Shown here piece by piece: positions 8,147 to 16,284 of a DNA stretch of 64,000 nt. Numbering within the stretch: position 1 is the first letter of the stretch; every line of letters begins with the position of its first letter. Below the pieces are notes generated by a model that did not search any database, was not told the origin of the DNA, and saw nothing but the letters and a program-made list of their open reading frames with translations. Source of the stretch: Thalassarchaeum sp002495735 (GTDB lineage Archaea; Thermoplasmatota; Poseidoniia; Poseidoniales; Thalassarchaeaceae); NCBI GenBank assembly GCA_937911265.1, contig CALDRG010000063.1, positions 1 to 64,000 of the forward strand, read 5' to 3'. Both the position numbers and the translations under genes were made by a program.

Positions 8147-9176
8147 CCTGAGGCCATACTTCTCCCTGACCAAGCCACGGGTGGTCGTGCTCCTACAGAT
8201 TACTGCGTTGTGCTCAGTGCTGGTGCACGACCAGCTCGGTGGCGGACTAGATGCAAACACAGCGCGGACAGTGCTGGTGGTATTCGTAGGAGGGTACCTG
8301 AGCGCTGGGGGCGCCAATGCGATCAACATGTGGTACGACAGGGACATCGATCCACTGATGACGCGCACGAAGAACCGGCCCGTGCCCGCGGGTGAGGTCT
8401 CGGCCAACGCCGCTCTGGGATTCGGAATCACCCTGTCACTTCTCGGAGTAGCGTGGTTTGAGATATTGGCCAACTCAGTGGCCGCATTCTGGTCGGCTTT
8501 CAGCATCCTGTTCTACGTATTCATCTACAGCATATGGCTGAAGCGTACAACGCCGCAGAACATAGTCATCGGCGGCATCGCCGGCTCGACGCCGCCCGTG
8601 ATAGGCTGGGCAGCGGCTGAGGGCGAACTCACGGTAGCTACTGACTCGGCCCGGGTTATGTTGGAGTCACTCCTCGACCTAGGCAGCCTGATGCCGTGGT
8701 TCATGTTCCTGCTAATCTTCCTGTGGACTCCTCCTCACTTCTGGGCGCTAGCACTGTACCGTTCCGAGGAGTATGGGAATGTGGGCATCCCGATGATGCC
8801 GAACGTTAAGGGAGCAGAGAGGACGGTTCGCGAGATGAAGGCATACGCTGCGCTTCTAGTGATTTTGTCGATAGCTGCCCCAATGAGTTACGGCGGTATA
8901 AATGAGAGCGACGCCATCTACCAAGTCCTCGGCTGTACGACAATTGGACTGAGCATTTGGTACTCGAGCACAGTCTGGAGAGTGGATCTAAGCGAGCAGC
9001 GCGACCCCACTGGGAGGATACCAACGGCCGCCCGCTCCTTCTTCGTCTCCATGCTCTACCTAGCCCTGATGTTCATAGTTCTAGTCACAGCCAGTTTCGG
9101 GCTACTGGGCGCCGGAATAGGTGCTGTTCTAGCTGTAACTGCAATGGTTCGCAGCGAGACCCGGGCGAAGTCCTGA
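8139..9176 (+). CDS. ctaB: protoheme IX farnesyltransferase (heme O synthase)
   Basis: 345 residues, a polytopic UbiA-family prenyltransferase that adds a farnesyl group to protoheme to make heme O, the substrate of CtaA. The first Asp-rich motif lies in NAINMWYDRDIDPLMTRTKNR. The next loop, GGIAGSTPPVIGWAA, is also typical of CtaB. A second motif lies around the loop LYRSEEYGNVGIPMMP. A strong ribosome binding site (AAAGGAGG, about 8125-8132) precedes ATG 8139 inside the end of ctaA, so translation is probably coupled. The pair implies an aerobic respiratory chain ending in an oxidase that uses heme A or O; the oxidase itself is not in this window. Confidence 0.95.
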   Translation: MNDLRPYFSLTKPRVVVLLQITALCSVLVHDQLGGGLDANTARTVLVVFVGGYLSAGGANAINMWYDRDIDPLMTRTKNRPVPAGEVSANAALGFGITLSLLGVAWFEILANSVAAFWSAFSILFYVFIYSIWLKRTTPQNIVIGGIAGSTPPVIGWAAAEGELTVATDSARVMLESLLDLGSLMPWFMFLLIFLWTPPHFWALALYRSEEYGNVGIPMMPNVKGAERTVREMKAYAALLVILSIAAPMSYGGINESDAIYQVLGCTTIGLSIWYSSTVWRVDLSEQRDPTGRIPTAARSFFVSMLYLALMFIVLVTASFGLLGAGIGAVLAVTAMVRSETRAKS

Positions 9177-9237
9177 GAGCCCGATGGCTTCAAACACCGA
9201 GTGCACCATCGCGCTGCGTCGTAAAGGAGGTGGGGCA

Positions 9238-10494
9238 ATGAATGAGCAGGACCTGATTTACGATTGGAACAAGATAGATTACGAGATTGAGCGAGATGGG
9301 TCGAACCACCCGCATGAATTATGGTTCGACGACGAGACCTTGCGTGACGGTCTGCAGAGCCCGAGTGCTCGCAACCCGACCATAGAACAGAAGATTGAGT
9401 TAATTGACTTCATGGAGTCCCTCGGAATCCAAAAAGCGGATCTCGGGCTTCCCGGTGCTGGACCCTTTCATGTCGGCCACATCGATGCAATGCTCACTCA
9501 CATGGGCGAGAACGACTACGCGCTGCGCCCTGGATGCGCTGTCCGTACGGTGGTGAGCGACATCGAGCCACTGGTAGATCTGCAGGCCAAGCACGAACGG
9601 CAGATACAGGCTAGCGCCTTCCTAGGGACCAGTCCAATTCGCCAGTATGCAGAGGACTGGACGATGGAGAAGATTATCTCGACAGCCGAGAAGGCTGTAT
9701 CATTCGCCATCGACAACGACATTCCAGTGATGTTTGTCACCGAAGACACCACGCGCAGTAAACCAGAGGATATCAAGGCCGTATACACTAGGGCACTGGA
9801 GCTCGGTGCTGACCGAATCTGCGTGTGCGACACATGCGGGCACGTTACCCCCAACGGAGTCCGCAAGTTGCTCTCTTTCATTCAAAACGAAGTGATACCC
9901 GACGCAGGGGTGAAGCGACGTGACATCGAGGTCAACTGGCACGGGCATCAAGACCGTGGACTTGGCGTCGCCAACAACCTCGCTGCCTACGAGGCCGGGG
10001 CCGATGTCATCCACGGGACCGCCCTCGGAGTGGGCGAGAGGGCCGGCAACGCCCCTCTCGACCAGACGCTTGTCAATCTCAGCCTTATGGGAGTGATTAG
10101 CAATGACCTGACTGCCCTAAACCAATACATGCGCAAGGCGCACGAATACGTCGAAGTTGCTCTGCCTCGCAACTACCCTGTGTTCGGCAAGGACGCCTTC
10201 GAGACCGGGACGGGTGTGCACGCGTCCGCAGTGGTCAAGGCGATGAAGAAGGGTGACCACTGGCTCGCAGACCGCATTTACTCTGGAGTACCTGCTGCGG
10301 ACTATGGGCTGCAGCAGGTAATCCGGATAGGTCACATGAGTGGGCGCTCCAACATCATCTGGTGGCTACAGCAGAACGGCTACGAAGCGACTGACGAACT
10401 GGTATCGAACTTGTTTGAAGTGGCCAAGGGACAGCGTAGAATGATGACCGATGAAGAGGTCCATACAGCCATCTCAGGATTCCTCCAGTCATGA
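9238..10494 (+). CDS. DRE-TIM metallolyase: isopropylmalate/homocitrate synthase-like (HMGL-like)
   Basis: 418 residues. The start at ATG 9238 is set by a strong ribosome binding site (AAAGGAGGT at 9223-9231). The segment ELWFDDETLRDGLQSPSAR is a variant of the family's D-x-T-L-R-D-G-x-Q motif, with an extra Glu. The metal site is in VNWHGHQDRGLG and the dimer-side Gly-Glu motif is in GVGERAGNAPLD. Members condense an acyl-CoA with a 2-oxo acid (isopropylmalate, citramalate or homocitrate synthases) or cleave HMG-CoA. The protein lacks the C-terminal LeuA regulatory domain, so no clear feedback control is visible. The exact substrate cannot be read from sequence. It lies 61 bp after ctaB. Confidence 0.8.
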   Translation: MNEQDLIYDWNKIDYEIERDGSNHPHELWFDDETLRDGLQSPSARNPTIEQKIELIDFMESLGIQKADLGLPGAGPFHVGHIDAMLTHMGENDYALRPGCAVRTVVSDIEPLVDLQAKHERQIQASAFLGTSPIRQYAEDWTMEKIISTAEKAVSFAIDNDIPVMFVTEDTTRSKPEDIKAVYTRALELGADRICVCDTCGHVTPNGVRKLLSFIQNEVIPDAGVKRRDIEVNWHGHQDRGLGVANNLAAYEAGADVIHGTALGVGERAGNAPLDQTLVNLSLMGVISNDLTALNQYMRKAHEYVEVALPRNYPVFGKDAFETGTGVHASAVVKAMKKGDHWLADRIYSGVPAADYGLQQVIRIGHMSGRSNIIWWLQQNGYEATDELVSNLFEVAKGQRRMMTDEEVHTAISGFLQS

Positions 10495-10519
10495 AGCAGG
10501 TGCTTCACACTATAGACGA

Positions 10520-13500
10520 ATGGCTAAATGTCGAATGCGTTCGAGTTCGGTCATGCGCACGGCGCTAGCGGTACTCATCATCCTCCTATTCGCCCCCCTT
10601 GGGGGCGTGATTGCTGACAGTGCGGGGCAGCCAGACGACCTTGGAATAGAGGGCGACGAGATACTGCCTACATACTCGCGAGCCGTGCAGTTGGCCTTCG
10701 AAAGAGTCGGGGACATGAGTGGCTACTCGGAGGAGGATATCGAAGGAGTGCACGAGTGGCTTGTCGTCACAAGAGTCCCCATCGAAAAGCACCAATTGAC
10801 TAAGGCAGCGCCTGAATCGAGCGAACCGGCCCCTATTCTTCGAGGAGCCTACATCTGGGTTTTCGACTACCCACTCAAGTCGGTGGCTCTGCTCCAGCAG
10901 TCTCTTGAAGCGGGTGAAATTGAATCATTCTCACCACTGCTGGAGAAGAAGCAGGAACCGCGACTCTCGCCGAACGACACAGAGTTCTCAGAGCAGTGGC
11001 ACCTTGAGAACACCGGCCAGACCAACGGCTTATCGGGAGAGGATGTCAACGTCACCAGCACCTGGGACACCTACACCGGATCTGGAGTAGTAATCAGTGT
11101 GGTCGATGATGGGCTCGACCATGCCCACAGCGATCTCAGCCCTCACTACTCATCGCTACTCTCGTACGACTGGTGCAACGACGATGGTGATCCCAGTCCC
11201 TCCAGCTGGAACGGTCACGGCACGGCCGTGGCCGGAGTGGCCGCTGCAGTCGGGAACAACGCACTGGACGTCACCGGAGTCGCATTCAACGCAACCATTG
11301 CGGGATCGACGTTGATTGCGTGCTGGGCTGGTGATGCGACCGAAGCTGATGCACTGAGTTACGAGAGTGACGATATCGACATCTACACCAATTCTTGGGG
11401 CCCTGCTGACGACGGTCAGACCCTCGAGGCGCCCGGACCGCTAACTCTGGCGGCCTTCGAAAGTGATGCCTACGACGGACGCGAGGGATTAGGCAACCTA
11501 ATCACATGGGCTGCAGGCAACGGCCTCGGCTCAGACGACAACTCAAACTACGACGGTTACGCCAACAGTCGCTTCACCATCGCCGTCACCGCAATCGACC
11601 ACGACGGTGACCAGTCCTACTACGCTGAGCCGGGGGCGAACATACTCGTCGCAGCGCACTCCAATGGTGACGGCGAAGGTATCACTACGACCGATATCTC
11701 CGGCACAGGCGGCTACAACAGCAGCGGCAACGTGACTCATACCTTCGGCGGCACCTCTAGCGCCACCCCGTTGGCCGCTGGAGTCATTGCGCTGATACTC
11801 GACGCCAACGAAAACCTGACTTGGAGGGATGTGCAACACGTTCTAGTCAACAGTGCGCGCATGAATGATGCCAGTGACTCGTCATGGGGCGTAAACGGCG
11901 CCGGACACGACGTCTCGCACAAGTACGGTTTCGGGGTGGTCGATGCCGGCGCCGCCGTCTCTGTAGCCGAGAACTGGATCAACGTAGGAGATGAGTTGAA
12001 CTCCACCTACGGACCCTATGCTCCTTCGGCAAACATCCCTGACGATACGCCTGAATGGACCGAATTCACGACTATGGTTACAGACGAGTACTCACTCGAG
12101 AGCGTAGATGTGGCGGTCGACATAACTCACACTGCGAGAGGAGATCTCGATATCGTACTAGTCTCTCCTTCCGGAACTGAGTCTTGGTTGGCTGAGTCAC
12201 GCAACGACAATGGAAACCACTACTCTGACTGGATGTTTAGCACTGTAAGACACTGGGATGAGTCTTCATTGGGAAATTGGACGCTGAAGGTACGTGACAC
12301 ATCTTCGGGTGCGACTGGCACACTAGATTCATGGGAGTTATTATTGCATGGAGTAGACATAGACTACGACCACGATGACGACGGATTGAGCGACCAGAAT
12401 GAGACGCTGGTATACGGTACTGACCCCTATGACTCCGACACCGACGATGATGGATTAAGCGACTTCGATGAAGTGATGATACATGGAACAGACCCATTGG
12501 CTATTGATACCGACCTTGACGGGCTGAGCGACTGGTCTGAAGTGACTACCACTGGTACTGATCCGCTCGACTCTGACACTGATGATGACGGGCTGAGCGA
12601 TGGTGCTGAGATTAACTTCTGGCAGAGTGACCCTCTTTGGTACGACCCTGATGCCGACTCCGACCTATTCTACCACTTCAATGACTGTAACGATACAAAC
12701 CCAAATGTCAACCCAGGCAGGCCGGAGCTACTGAACGACATCGATGACAACTGCGACACCTTTGTCGATGAGGGTTACAACTTCACCGACAGAGACAATG
12801 ACGGACTCAAGGACTGGAACGAGTACCACGTCCACGGCACTGACTACATGGACTCCGACACCGATGACGACGGGCTGGATGACGGTGAGGAAGTCAACAT
12901 CTACGCCGCCCTTGGCTCGGACCCGTTGGTGTATGACCCCGACTCTGACTCAGACTTGTGGTACTGGTTTGAGGACTGCGACGACGAGGACGGTAATCGA
13001 TCTCCCGGCCACGTCGAACTGCTCGACAACTTCGACAACGACTGCGACTTCCTAATCGACGAAGATTACTGGGACCGCGATACCGACAACGACGGGCTGA
13101 CCGACTACGACGAGTATCACAACATCACCACCGACTACCTTGACGGGGACACCGACGGCGACGGGTTACCCGACGGCCTAGAGTACAATGAGTACTCCTC
13201 AATGGGAGCCGACCCGCTGGTCCACGACGACGATGCTGATTCCGACGGCTGGTACTGGTTCCAAGACTGTGATGACGAGGATTTCGACAGAGCGCCGCTC
13301 AAGCCCGAGGCCCTCGATGGCAAGGACAACGACTGCGACGAAGTCGTTGACGAGGACTTCTTCGAACTCGACAGTGACGACGACGGACTGACTGACTTCG
13401 ATGAGTTTCACAACTTTACCACTGACCCGGGGCTGGCCGACAGCGACGCGGACGGGATGTCGGACGGTCACGAGGTGATGGTCAGTGGCTCAGACCCCAT

Positions 13501-14305
13501 GCAGTTCAACTTCGACCGCGACGAGGACGGATTCTACGACTTTGAGGACTGTGAGGACCTTGTCGGCACCATCAACCCTGCAGGAGTCGAGACTTGGAAC
13601 GGCCGAGATGATGACTGCAACGATGCAGTTGATGATGGATTGAGCAGGAAGAACTTGGTCACAACTATCCCTGACTTCCGCCAAGTGCACTTGTGGGACG
13701 CGGTCAATGAGAGTCTTGTTCTCAGCATCGGCCCGATACCGGAAAATGTCGTCGTCTCGCTGTCATGGCAGTTTGGCGATTACACATTGACGGAGAACGT
13801 CAGCTCCGACGGGAGGGGCATTGTCATCGAACCTATCGACTGCGATGCCGGAGACACCACTCTAACCATCTACCTGTGCGGCCAAGGTAGTGGACCGCAG
13901 CAGATTACTGCAACCCTAGTTGACTCGGGTCAGACTACTGTCTTCGTCTGGGACATAGACATGGATGTATGGATACCGCCGGAGACACTCTCAGAGAAGT
14001 TACTCTCTTTCGTCACTTCTCCTACCGGGCTCGCTGTGACCCTCGTGGCGCTACTATCCATGATAGGAGGTTGCGTCTACGCAGTGGGAAGATTCTCGCA
14101 CAAGCGCAAGCTCAAGGACGCTTACGAGGCGTACGATCTGAAACCAGAGAAGTTCTCACTCTCACCGGAGTTTCAGGACTACGATTTACCCTCCGCACCT
14201 GATTTGGGTGCCCTCATAGGGCAGCATAATACTCCTGTTGAACTGCCATCCGTACCGGTATTCGAAGATGAGGACGAGATACCTCGGGCCCCTAAACTAG
14301 ACTGA
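10520..14305 (+). CDS. giant kexin-like subtilisin protease with P-domain, Ca-binding repeats and C-terminal anchor
   Basis: About 1261 residues from ATG 10520. An N-terminal signal peptide (MRTALAVLIILLFAPLGG) is followed by a propeptide. The S8 catalytic domain has Asp in VVDDGLDHAHSDL (near residue 196), His in WNGHGTAVAG (233) and Ser in GGTSSATPLAAG (413). The segment SEQWHLENTGQ and the Asp-Asp-Gly form of the Asp motif are kexin/furin-like. A P-domain follows, ending in WTLKVRDTSSGATG then LDSWELLLHG. Then come many thrombospondin-3-like repeats (D-x-D-x-D-G-L-S-D) and Asn-Asp-Cys/Asp-Asn-Asp-Cys-Asp metal-binding repeats, a final beta domain, one membrane helix (about nt 14000-14085) and a cytoplasmic tail. 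It is expected on the cell surface, stabilised by Ca2+. It abuts the convergent deacylase gene with zero spacing. Confidence 0.93.
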   Translation: MAKCRMRSSSVMRTALAVLIILLFAPLGGVIADSAGQPDDLGIEGDEILPTYSRAVQLAFERVGDMSGYSEEDIEGVHEWLVVTRVPIEKHQLTKAAPESSEPAPILRGAYIWVFDYPLKSVALLQQSLEAGEIESFSPLLEKKQEPRLSPNDTEFSEQWHLENTGQTNGLSGEDVNVTSTWDTYTGSGVVISVVDDGLDHAHSDLSPHYSSLLSYDWCNDDGDPSPSSWNGHGTAVAGVAAAVGNNALDVTGVAFNATIAGSTLIACWAGDATEADALSYESDDIDIYTNSWGPADDGQTLEAPGPLTLAAFESDAYDGREGLGNLITWAAGNGLGSDDNSNYDGYANSRFTIAVTAIDHDGDQSYYAEPGANILVAAHSNGDGEGITTTDISGTGGYNSSGNVTHTFGGTSSATPLAAGVIALILDANENLTWRDVQHVLVNSARMNDASDSSWGVNGAGHDVSHKYGFGVVDAGAAVSVAENWINVGDELNSTYGPYAPSANIPDDTPEWTEFTTMVTDEYSLESVDVAVDITHTARGDLDIVLVSPSGTESWLAESRNDNGNHYSDWMFSTVRHWDESSLGNWTLKVRDTSSGATGTLDSWELLLHGVDIDYDHDDDGLSDQNETLVYGTDPYDSDTDDDGLSDFDEVMIHGTDPLAIDTDLDGLSDWSEVTTTGTDPLDSDTDDDGLSDGAEINFWQSDPLWYDPDADSDLFYHFNDCNDTNPNVNPGRPELLNDIDDNCDTFVDEGYNFTDRDNDGLKDWNEYHVHGTDYMDSDTDDDGLDDGEEVNIYAALGSDPLVYDPDSDSDLWYWFEDCDDEDGNRSPGHVELLDNFDNDCDFLIDEDYWDRDTDNDGLTDYDEYHNITTDYLDGDTDGDGLPDGLEYNEYSSMGADPLVHDDDADSDGWYWFQDCDDEDFDRAPLKPEALDGKDNDCDEVVDEDFFELDSDDDGLTDFDEFHNFTTDPGLADSDADGMSDGHEVMVSGSDPMQFNFDRDEDGFYDFEDCEDLVGTINPAGVETWNGRDDDCNDAVDDGLSRKNLVTTIPDFRQVHLWDAVNESLVLSIGPIPENVVVSLSWQFGDYTLTENVSSDGRGIVIEPIDCDAGDTTLTIYLCGQGSGPQQITATLVDSGQTTVFVWDIDMDVWIPPETLSEKLLSFVTSPTGLAVTLVALLSMIGGCVYAVGRFSHKRKLKDAYEAYDLKPEKFSLSPEFQDYDLPSAPDLGALIGQHNTPVELPSVPVFEDEDEIPRAPKLD

Positions 14306-15676
14306 CTAAGCCCAATTTGGATCAGCCTCGCCGGCTTCCTCATCTGCTGGATCTTCCTCGTTGCGCCCCCATTCCGCGTCGGGTGAGCCGCCGGACCATT
14401 CCCCTGCCACTGAGATATCCTCGACGTCCTCGTCCTCCCTCCAAGGGGGCTCGCCGTCTGAGCCGCTGGTGACGAGGCATCCCTCCGGATCCAGTCGCTT
14501 GCGAAGAGTCCTGATGCCGCGAGACACTGGAAGGAGATGGCCAATTGGTGTGCCGGCGTTGACGAACGGGTGGGTAGCGGTCGAAATCAGCAGGCCTCTG
14601 GTCGGAGAGAGGATGTCGTAACTCTCGCCGGGCCTCTCTGGGTCTGTCACCGTGGCAACCGTCTCACCATCCTCGACGAAACTACCTGCTGGAGTCAATA
14701 CATCGAGCAGCCCGCCCTGGTCGGAGCGAATCCACACCGATCCGGAAGCTAGTATCCTGAATCTTGGTCGGCTCGGGTAGCCGGGTAGAACCTTGAGGCT
14801 GCGGAGTACATTCAGCACCCCATAGATGGCGACCTGTACGGATTCCGGGTCAGCCTCGTTCGAACCACCGCCCTCGTAGGTTATGGCCCCAATTCCAGCA
14901 TCATTGGCGGTCTTGCGCAGAGAGCCCTTCGGACCTACATTGTCGAGTATCGTCTCAATGCCGAACGACCTAGCAATCCGATTGCTGGGGCGATCTGCCA
15001 AGTTAGCACGAATCTGGGGCATGTTGGTTCGACCGACAGCAGCAGTATGGAGGTCGATCAAATGATCGCTGCCCGAGATAATTTTGTGCCACAACCGGTG
15101 TGCCACTCTTGAGGTGGTGTTGCTATCGGGCTTTCCGGGAAAGCTCCTGTTCAAATCTCTGCCATCCGCCATGTACCTGCTCTGTCGCCGATATCCAGGT
15201 AGATTGACCACGGGGACTATTCGAAGCGTTCCAGCCATAGCAGCAGGATCAATCGCCTTGTCCTCACCGAGGAAGTTTGGCCCGCATAGGTAGGTCAGAG
15301 CTAGCGGTCCTACGAGCTCGTTTCCGTGAAGGGCCCCGAGCACAGTGACCACAGGTCCAGGCCTGGCTCCGTGGACTACGGTGATGGGAATTGGCCACGA
15401 CTCCCCGATGTCGACATCCAGTAAATCAAATTCAATCTGTCTCACGGTGCCGGGACCTATTCTCTTCTTGAGGAACCTGTGATACTTCGGGCCATTCTTC
15501 CTCGACCACCTCTTCGGAGTGCCCTGGGTGTCTTCGAGGGCTTTCTCTATCTCCTTGCGCCGACTTTGTGGAATTTGATTGGCGACCTTCAACGGTTGCG
15601 ACCGTCTTCGCTTGGATCTCGGGGCCGCTGCCTCAACAGGGACGTCATCCTGTGAACTCGAATTCGTGTCTGTCAC
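14306..15676 (-). CDS. succinylglutamate desuccinylase/aspartoacylase (AstE/AspA) family zinc hydrolase
   Basis: 456 residues, start GTG 15676. The zinc-binding motif is GALHGNELVG (His and Glu), with the third ligand in LIDLHTA. DLNRSFPG is the family's substrate-binding Arg segment, and the catalytic Glu lies in ITYEGGG. A C-terminal barrel-like part (GLLDVLTPAGSFVEDGETVA) resembles the AstE C-terminal domain. The family removes acyl groups from N-acyl amino acids such as N-succinylglutamate or N-acetylaspartate. The N-terminal 60 residues are basic and the C-terminal 70 are Glu/Asp/Pro-rich and look disordered, so the protein is longer than the usual 320-350 residues. Substrate is not determined. 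Confidence 0.85.
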   Translation of the reverse strand: MTDTNSSSQDDVPVEAAAPRSKRRRSQPLKVANQIPQSRRKEIEKALEDTQGTPKRWSRKNGPKYHRFLKKRIGPGTVRQIEFDLLDVDIGESWPIPITVVHGARPGPVVTVLGALHGNELVGPLALTYLCGPNFLGEDKAIDPAAMAGTLRIVPVVNLPGYRRQSRYMADGRDLNRSFPGKPDSNTTSRVAHRLWHKIISGSDHLIDLHTAAVGRTNMPQIRANLADRPSNRIARSFGIETILDNVGPKGSLRKTANDAGIGAITYEGGGSNEADPESVQVAIYGVLNVLRSLKVLPGYPSRPRFRILASGSVWIRSDQGGLLDVLTPAGSFVEDGETVATVTDPERPGESYDILSPTRGLLISTATHPFVNAGTPIGHLLPVSRGIRTLRKRLDPEGCLVTSGSDGEPPWREDEDVEDISVAGEWSGGSPDAEWGRNEEDPADEEAGEADPNWA

Positions 15677-15763
15677 CGGTTCACGGAAAAGGTCCCTCGA
15701 TTAAGAGCATGCGTCGGCCAGACTCTAGAAATTTTCAATTCCTAGTGCGCCCTCGCAAGTAAT

Positions 15764-16237
15764 ATGGAACAGAGAGGGCCATCAGTACAGGAGGAGCACG
15801 CCCCGAACAGTATCTGCTTTGGCTGTGGGCCAGCCAATCAAAACGGCTTGAAAATCCGCTCGTTCCGCAGCGAGCACGGGTTGGAGATGGAATTCTCACC
15901 CAAGGCTGAGCATCAGGCATTTCCAGGTATGATTAATGGGGGGATAATCGGGACACTGCTGGACTGTCACGGGAACTGGACAGCATCGATGGCCCTAATG
16001 GACCAATCCGGTGAGTCCGAACCGCCCTGCACCGTGACTGCATCTTACTCGATTAAGCTCAGGAGACCCACTCCCTACGGGGTTGCTCTGCAGGTCAGCT
16101 CGAAGATCGAGGAGATTGAAGAAGGCCGAGTGAAGGTGAGAATGACCTTGAGAGCGGATGGCGAGGTCTGTGCCACTGGAGGGGGACTCTTTGTCGCCGT
16201 AAAGGAGGGCCATCCCGCCTTCCATCGCTGGAATTAG
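15764..16237 (+). CDS. PaaI-like hotdog-fold thioesterase
   Basis: 157 residues. The segment SICFGCGPANQNGLKIR is the common start of acyl-CoA thioesterases of the PaaI/YigI group. It is followed by the hotdog helix MINGGIIGTLLDCHGNWTA, where Asp/His near the helix would act on the thioester. The next strand, TVTASYSIKLRRPTPYG, matches the family's T-x-x-l-x-v-x-y-l-r-P pattern. It probably hydrolyses an acyl-CoA in the cytoplasm; the acyl group is unknown. It is divergent from the AspA-like gene (about 87 bp) and 47 bp before hel308. Confidence 0.85.
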   Translation: MEQRGPSVQEEHAPNSICFGCGPANQNGLKIRSFRSEHGLEMEFSPKAEHQAFPGMINGGIIGTLLDCHGNWTASMALMDQSGESEPPCTVTASYSIKLRRPTPYGVALQVSSKIEEIEEGRVKVRMTLRADGEVCATGGGLFVAVKEGHPAFHRWN

Positions 16238-16284
16238 TCCTCACTACTCGGCATCCTTTAGAACGGCCGAATCGAAGACGTGCT

